Origin: Streptomyces sp. NBC_00286
Lineage (GTDB): Bacteria; Actinomycetota; Actinomycetes; Streptomycetales; Streptomycetaceae
Reading direction: 5' to 3'
DNA: 64,000 nt
Assembly: GCF_036173125.1 (NCBI RefSeq)
Contig: NZ_CP108054.1
Span: 5,642,001 to 5,706,000 of the forward strand
Part shown: positions 60,373 through 64,000 of the stretch, one piece after another
How positions within the stretch are numbered: position 1 is the first letter of the stretch
Layout: each line of letters begins with the position of its first letter
The notes under the pieces: generated by a model
The model's database searches: none
Told to the model about the DNA's origin: nothing
The model's input: only the letters and a program-made list of their open reading frames with translations
Position numbers and translations under genes: made by a program

Positions 60373-60414
60373 CGGCCCTCCACCAGCGGTGTTCATGCCG
60401 CCGGTGGAGGGCCG
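60373..60414 (+). terminator. Terminator hairpin after the S18 gene
   Basis: CGGCCCTCCACC (60373-60384) pairs perfectly with GGTGGAGGGCCG (60403-60414); further pairing within the loop is possible. It ends the plus-strand Zur operon. Confidence 0.85.
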
Positions 60415-60768
60415 CTGTCGTTGACGGCCGGTCAGTTCGGCGACTGTTCAATGGAACACAAACCGTGCGAGATGCGTCTGTTCCTACAGAACGAGGGATT
60501 CGACCCGTACGAGACCAGTACGGGACCGGCGCGAGCCCAACACGAGCCCAGTACGGGACCGGAGGCCGCATGCCATGCGATCTCCGGGGCAGGCGCCTGG
60601 TACGGCTGTGAACGTGTGAGGCGTGCGTGGGCGCTGTAACCGTAGGACCACCGCGCGTGCACGTGCATCTGCCCATGCATACGCACGTGAAGAGGGCTAT
60701 GATCCGGGTCAATTGACCACTGCACCACTGGCACCAACAACGCCAACTGCGTCACCGGGGAGCGACCT
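60415..60768. promoter_or_regulatory. Promoter region of the DUF397 gene with a 28-bp motif
   Basis: Non-coding, with near repeats of CAGTACGGGACCGG at about 60516 and 60551. At 60653-60680 is a 28-bp sequence starting GCGCGTGCACGTGCATCTGC and ending CATGCAT; the same sequence, with one mismatch, lies on the other strand at 61656-61683 before the ATP-binding protein gene. It ends 89 bp before the DUF397 start. Confidence 0.75.
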
Positions 60769-61014
60769 GTGGACCACGACGTGTACAACGGCATGGCTGC
60801 CACGGAGCTGTATGGGGCGGCCTGGCAGAAGAGCAGGCACAGCAACTCCCAGGGCTCCTGCGTGGAGTTCGCCCGGCTGCCCGGAGGCGAGGTGGCGGTG
60901 CGCAACTCGCGCTTCCCGGACGGGCCCGCGCTCGTCTACACGCGCGCCGAGATCGAGGCCATGCTCCTGGGCATCAAGGACGGCGAGTTCGACCACCTGG
61001 TGACGGGCAACTGA
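60769..61014 (+). CDS. DUF397 protein
   Basis: 81 residues: AAWQKSRHSNSQGSCVEFAR, LPGGEVAVRNSRFPDGPALV and YTRAEIEAMLLGIKDGEFDH. The W-x-K-S motif, central Cys and RNSR-like strand are the DUF397 signature. GTG 60769 follows GGGGAG. It belongs to an abaA-like locus with an ATP-binding protein (61081-61578) and an XRE-DUF5753 gene (61977), a combination that affects antibiotic production and sporulation in Streptomyces. Confidence 0.93.
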   Translation: MDHDVYNGMAATELYGAAWQKSRHSNSQGSCVEFARLPGGEVAVRNSRFPDGPALVYTRAEIEAMLLGIKDGEFDHLVTGN

Positions 61015-61080
61015 GGGCGATCGCCCCCTCGCGCACCGTAACGCGCGTAGAACCGCGGCCCGAAAAAGCGCCGCGGTTCC

Positions 61081-61578
61081 TCAGCCGGCCGTATGGAGCC
61101 GGAACAGCGCCCATACGACCTTGCCGTTGAGCGTGCCCGCGAGCGGGTGCCAGCCCCAGCTGTCCGCGAACGAGTCCACCAGGAACAGTCCACGCCCCGA
61201 CTCCGCCGAGCAGTCGTCCGAGTCGTGCGCCTCCGGGCTGTCGTGACTGGGGTCGCGCACGGCGCACACGAGTCTCCCGGTCCAGTGCATCAAGTGCAGC
61301 CGCACGGGCGGATCCTGTTCGGGTGCGCGCGGGGTGTCCGAGGGGAGCGCATGCCGCAGCGCGTTGGTGACCAGTTCCGAGACCACCAGGCAGACGTCGT
61401 CGAAGCGGTCGCCTATGTCCCACTCGTCCAGAGTTCCGCGCGTGAACTTCCGTGCGTCGCGCACCGCTTCGTAGCGGGCGGGCAGAGCACAGGAAGCGGC
61501 GTTGGACACGGCCGCGGGATCCAGTGGCGGAAGCCCCTGCCTTAACGGCTCGAGCATGGTCGATCCATTCGTCCCCAT
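61081..61578 (-). CDS. ATP-binding protein, anti-sigma kinase type (HATPase_c)
   Basis: 165 residues with the GHKL N-box VCLVVSELVTNALRHALPSD and the G-box ESGRGLFLVDSFADSWGW. It lacks a phosphatase domain and is a free RsbW/SpoIIAB-type kinase, common beside DUF397 and XRE genes. ATG 61578 follows GGGAG. Converges on the DUF397 gene; its promoter carries the reverse copy of the 28-bp motif at 61656-61683, so the two genes are probably coregulated. Confidence 0.92.
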   Translation of the reverse strand: MGTNGSTMLEPLRQGLPPLDPAAVSNAASCALPARYEAVRDARKFTRGTLDEWDIGDRFDDVCLVVSELVTNALRHALPSDTPRAPEQDPPVRLHLMHWTGRLVCAVRDPSHDSPEAHDSDDCSAESGRGLFLVDSFADSWGWHPLAGTLNGKVVWALFRLHTAG

Positions 61579-61655
61579 GCGAGGCACTCCCGGGAATTCG
61601 CGGTCGTTGCGATGCAGCGGTGGCGCGGGACCATGGTTCCGAATGCTTACGGCAG

Positions 61656-61683
61656 ATGCAAGGGCAGATGCACGTGCACGCGC
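61656..61683 (-). promoter_or_regulatory. Second copy of the 28-bp promoter motif
   Basis: On the minus strand this reads GCGCGTGCACGTGCATCTGC, then CCTTGCAT; 27 of 28 bases match 60653-60680. It lies 78 bp upstream of the ATP-binding protein start, in the same orientation relative to its gene as the first copy. It contains the CACGTG core. Confidence 0.85.
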
Positions 61684-61760
61684 CTGAATTGGACCTTGAC
61701 GTACCATTTCTTGCTCATTTTTTCCGCCATCTTCTTGCCGTTTTCTTGCCGTTGACGCCC

Positions 61761-61804
61761 CTCAGACCTCCCTCAGACCTCCCTCAGACCTCCCTCAGAC
61801 CTCT
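61761..61804. repeat. Four 11-bp tandem repeats upstream of the XRE gene
   Basis: CTCAGACCTCC is repeated at 61761, 61772, 61783 and 61794, the last with one change. The tract lies about 170 bp before the XRE start, in a 398-base region with no gene. Confidence 0.9.
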
Positions 61805-61976
61805 CTCGGAACTCCCTCCGACCCTCCTTCCGGCCTCCCTCTGGCCGGTCTTCGCCTTGTCAGTTCCTGTCCAGCCGCCCCGCAGGTCTTGCCGTTTGTG
61901 TAACCGAACGAGTACACCGAGGAGTGATTTAGTGGCAGACTGCGGCCCCTGAGGACGGTTGGGGAGGCTGACGAAC

Positions 61977-62837
61977 GTGAGCGCGCAAGAGTCGGGATCG
62001 GTGGTACGTCGCATGCTGCTCGGCTCGCAACTCAGGCGGCTGCGGGAGTCGCGCGGGATCACCCGGGAGGCGGCCGGGTACTCGATTCGTGCCTCCGAGT
62101 CGAAGATCAGCCGCATGGAGTTGGGGAGGGTGAGCTTCAAAACGCGTGACGTCGAGGATCTGTTGACGCTGTACGGCATCACCGACGAGACGGAGCGCAA
62201 CTCACTGCTCTCCCTCGCCAAGGAGGCCAACGTCGCGGGCTGGTGGCACAGTTACTCGGACGTGCTGCCCACCTGGTTCCCGACCTACGTCGGCCTGGAG
62301 GGCGCCGCGTCCCTGATCCGGTCGTACGAAGTGCAGTTCGTGCACGGCCTGTTGCAGACCGAGGCGTACGCGCACGCGGTCGTCGAGCGCGGCATGAAGA
62401 ACGCCAGCGTCTCCGACATCGACAAGCGGGTGGCGCTGCGCATGGAGCGCCAGAAGTACCTGGTGTCCGAGAACGCCCCGGACTTCCATGTCGTACTCGA
62501 CGAAGCGGCGCTGCGACGTCCGTACGGTGACCGGGAAGTGATGCGGGGTCAGCTCCAGCACCTGATCGAGATCTCCGAGCGGCCGAACGTACGGCTTCAG
62601 GTCATGCCGTTCAGCTTCGGCGGGCATGCCGGCGAGAGCGGCGCCTTCACGGTGCTCACCTTCCCCGAGTCCGATCTGTCCGACGTGGTCTATCTGGAGC
62701 AGCTCACCAGCGCGCTGTATCTGGACAAGCACGAGGACGTCACCCAGTACGCGAAGGCGATGCAGCAGCTCCAGGACGACAGCCCGGGGCCGAACGAGAG
62801 CCGGGACGTGCTGCGGGGCCTGCTTCAGCTTTCCTGA
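61977..62837 (+). CDS. XRE regulator with DUF5753 domain
   Basis: 286 residues. HTH: LLGSQLRRLRESRGITREAA and GYSIRASESKISRMELGRVS. DUF5753: LIRSYEVQFVHGLLQTEAYA, LRRPYGDREVMRGQLQHLIE and LQVMPFSFGGHAGESGAFTV. GTG 61977 with GGGGAGG upstream is preferred to a TTG at 61959. Completes the XRE / DUF397 / ATP-binding set. An 11-bp-arm palindrome follows at 62876, which could end this transcript or control the next gene. Confidence 0.93.
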   Translation: MSAQESGSVVRRMLLGSQLRRLRESRGITREAAGYSIRASESKISRMELGRVSFKTRDVEDLLTLYGITDETERNSLLSLAKEANVAGWWHSYSDVLPTWFPTYVGLEGAASLIRSYEVQFVHGLLQTEAYAHAVVERGMKNASVSDIDKRVALRMERQKYLVSENAPDFHVVLDEAALRRPYGDREVMRGQLQHLIEISERPNVRLQVMPFSFGGHAGESGAFTVLTFPESDLSDVVYLEQLTSALYLDKHEDVTQYAKAMQQLQDDSPGPNESRDVLRGLLQLS

Positions 62838-62875
62838 CACCCCTCTTCCTTGGAATTTTCACAGGTTCTCCTAGG

Positions 62876-62900
62876 TGTGTCCCAAGTCCCTTGGGACACA
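62876..62900. promoter_or_regulatory. Perfect 11-bp-arm palindrome upstream of aldehyde dehydrogenase
   Basis: TGTGTCCCAAG (62876-62886), TCC spacer, CTTGGGACACA (62890-62900). It lies 53 nt before the aldehyde dehydrogenase ATG. The symmetry and position fit a repressor operator; it could also fold as a terminator of the XRE gene. Confidence 0.8.
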
Positions 62901-62953
62901 AGTACGATGACGCGTGATCAGACCTTGACCATGAATCGGGGATTGAGGGTCAC

Positions 62954-64000
62954 ATGTCGTCCTACTTCACGGACCTGGCTCAGCAGTACATCGACGGAGA
63001 GTGGCGTCCGGGGACGGGGTCCTGGGACATCATCGACTTCAACCCGTACGACGGCGAGAAGCTGGCGTCGATCACCATAGCCACGGTCGACGAAGTGGAT
63101 CAGGCCTACAAGGCGGCCGCCCGCGCTCAGAAGGAATGGGCCGCGACCAACGCGTACGCACGGCGCGGGGTGTTCGAGAAGGCTCTGCGGATCATCGAGG
63201 ACCGTGAGCAGGAGATCGCCGAGACGATCATCGCGGAGCTCGGCGGTACGCATCTGAAGGCGGGCTTCGAACTCCACCTCGCCAAGGAGTTCCTGCGCGA
63301 GGCGATCCATGTGGCGCTGCGCCCCGAGGGCCGGATCATCCCCTCGCCGGTCGACGGCAAGGAGAACCGCGTCTACCGCGTCCCGGTCGGCGTCGTCGGT
63401 GTGATCAGCCCCTTCAACTTCCCCTTCCTGCTGTCGCTGAAGTCCGTGGCGCCCGCCCTGGCGTTGGGTAACGCCGTGGTACTCAAGCCGCACCAGAACA
63501 CCCCGATCTGCGGTGGCTCCCTGGTCGCGAAGATCTTCGAGGACGCGGGGCTGCCGGCCGGCCTGCTGAACGTCGTGATCACCGACATCGCGGAGATCGG
63601 CGACGCGTTCATCGAGCACCCGATCCCCAAGGTCATCTCCTTCACCGGCTCCGACAAGGTAGGCCGCCACGTCGCCACGGTCTGCGCCTCGCAGTTCAAG
63701 CGCGCCGTCCTCGAACTCGGCGGCAACAGCGCGCTGGTGGTCCTCGACGACGCCGATGTCGACTACGCGGTCGACGCGGCCGTCTTCAGCCGGTACGTGC
63801 ACCAGGGCCAGGTCTGCATGGCCGCGAACCGCGTGCTCGTGGACCGCTCGCTCGAGGCGGAGTTCACCGAGAAGTTCGTCGCCAAGGTGAAGACCCTGAA
63901 GGCGGGCGACCCGCGCGACCCGCAGACGGTCATCGGCCCGGTCATCAACTCCTCGCAGGCGGACGCCCTTTCGGGCGCCGTCGACCAGGCGATCGCCGAG
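62954..64000 (+). CDS. NAD-dependent aldehyde dehydrogenase (partial, runs off the window)
   Basis: The first 349 codons are present. Motifs: VISPFNFPFLLSLKSVAPAL, NAVVLKPHQNTPICGG, FTGSDKVGRH (cofactor loop), LELGGNSALVVLDDADVDYA with the general-base Glu, and YVHQGQVCMAANR with the catalytic Cys. The style is that of benzaldehyde or vanillin dehydrogenase-type enzymes in actinobacteria. ATG 62954 follows GAGGG. A perfect palindrome upstream suggests control by a local repressor. The C-terminal ~130 residues are outside the window. Confidence 0.93.
   Translation, partial: MSSYFTDLAQQYIDGEWRPGTGSWDIIDFNPYDGEKLASITIATVDEVDQAYKAAARAQKEWAATNAYARRGVFEKALRIIEDREQEIAETIIAELGGTHLKAGFELHLAKEFLREAIHVALRPEGRIIPSPVDGKENRVYRVPVGVVGVISPFNFPFLLSLKSVAPALALGNAVVLKPHQNTPICGGSLVAKIFEDAGLPAGLLNVVITDIAEIGDAFIEHPIPKVISFTGSDKVGRHVATVCASQFKRAVLELGGNSALVVLDDADVDYAVDAAVFSRYVHQGQVCMAANRVLVDRSLEAEFTEKFVAKVKTLKAGDPRDPQTVIGPVINSSQADALSGAVDQAIAE

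Noticed and set aside
1..64000. Polyketide, nonribosomal peptide or other antibiotic gene cluster
   Set aside because: No large synthase, carrier protein or precursor peptide genes were seen; the SnoaL-like and SDR genes alone do not make a cluster.

Overview
The window is chromosomal DNA of a high-GC actinomycete, almost certainly Streptomyces. Coding is dense and strongly GC-rich, GTG/TTG starts and 4-nt stop/start overlaps are common, and there are XRE-DUF5753/DUF397 gene pairs, SpoIIE-type phosphatases with HATPase domains, and a Zur-controlled set of zinc-free ribosomal proteins typical of Streptomyces.

1-20.9 kb is an accessory region. It opens with a five-gene minus-strand operon (SDR, metallo-beta-lactamase-fold hydrolase, epoxide-hydrolase-like protein, ferritin-like metal hydrolase, ferredoxin reductase). 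A divergent TetR gene and a clean inverted-repeat operator face it. From 6.7 to 17.4 kb a TetR / SDR / SnoaL-like / Tat-protein module is present in one working copy, one partial copy with an intact SDR, and one set of shattered remnants. Similar 18-bp palindromes lie upstream of the SDR genes, of an unrelated TetR gene and of a remnant. A separate TetR / aldo-keto reductase pair with its own operators sits inside the remnants. An unusual low-GC lipoprotein alpha/beta hydrolase and several frameshifted genes follow. At 20.86 kb lies the 3' half of a tRNA-Thr(CGT) with its terminator, the signature of an integrative-element attachment site.

21-30.4 kb stays degenerate: broken hypotheticals, a truncated paralogue, an IS1182-type element, and a TagB/SpsB-like gene. 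The likely start of the TagB-like gene is separated from its domain by 22 perfect 7-bp repeats that currently put it out of frame. 30.8-38 kb holds a methyltransferase/DinB pair, a class-3 lipase, a 710-residue conserved hypothetical whose last codons are part of a 130-bp tandem repeat array, and a UPF0158 protein.

39.4-46.8 kb is a sugar ABC importer operon (binding protein, two permeases). It adjoins a LacI-type sensor protein that lacks its helix-turn-helix and instead carries about 240 residues of repetitive Gly/Ser/Pro-rich sequence, and a PAS/GAF/SpoIIE/HATPase phosphatase. 47-53 kb contains a glycosyltransferase, a family A DNA polymerase, a ClpN-HTH protein with two palindromic operators, a LysR/SnoaL divergent pair and a LysE exporter.

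53.6-62.9 kb has a TetR-like gene, two XRE-DUF5753/DUF397 groups (the second with an ATP-binding anti-sigma-like protein and a 28-bp motif shared by two promoters), a DUF2786 protein, and the Zur regulon cluster: S14 and L28 on one strand, L33, L31, a CobW-type protein and S18 on the other, around one Zur box. The window ends inside an aldehyde dehydrogenase gene.
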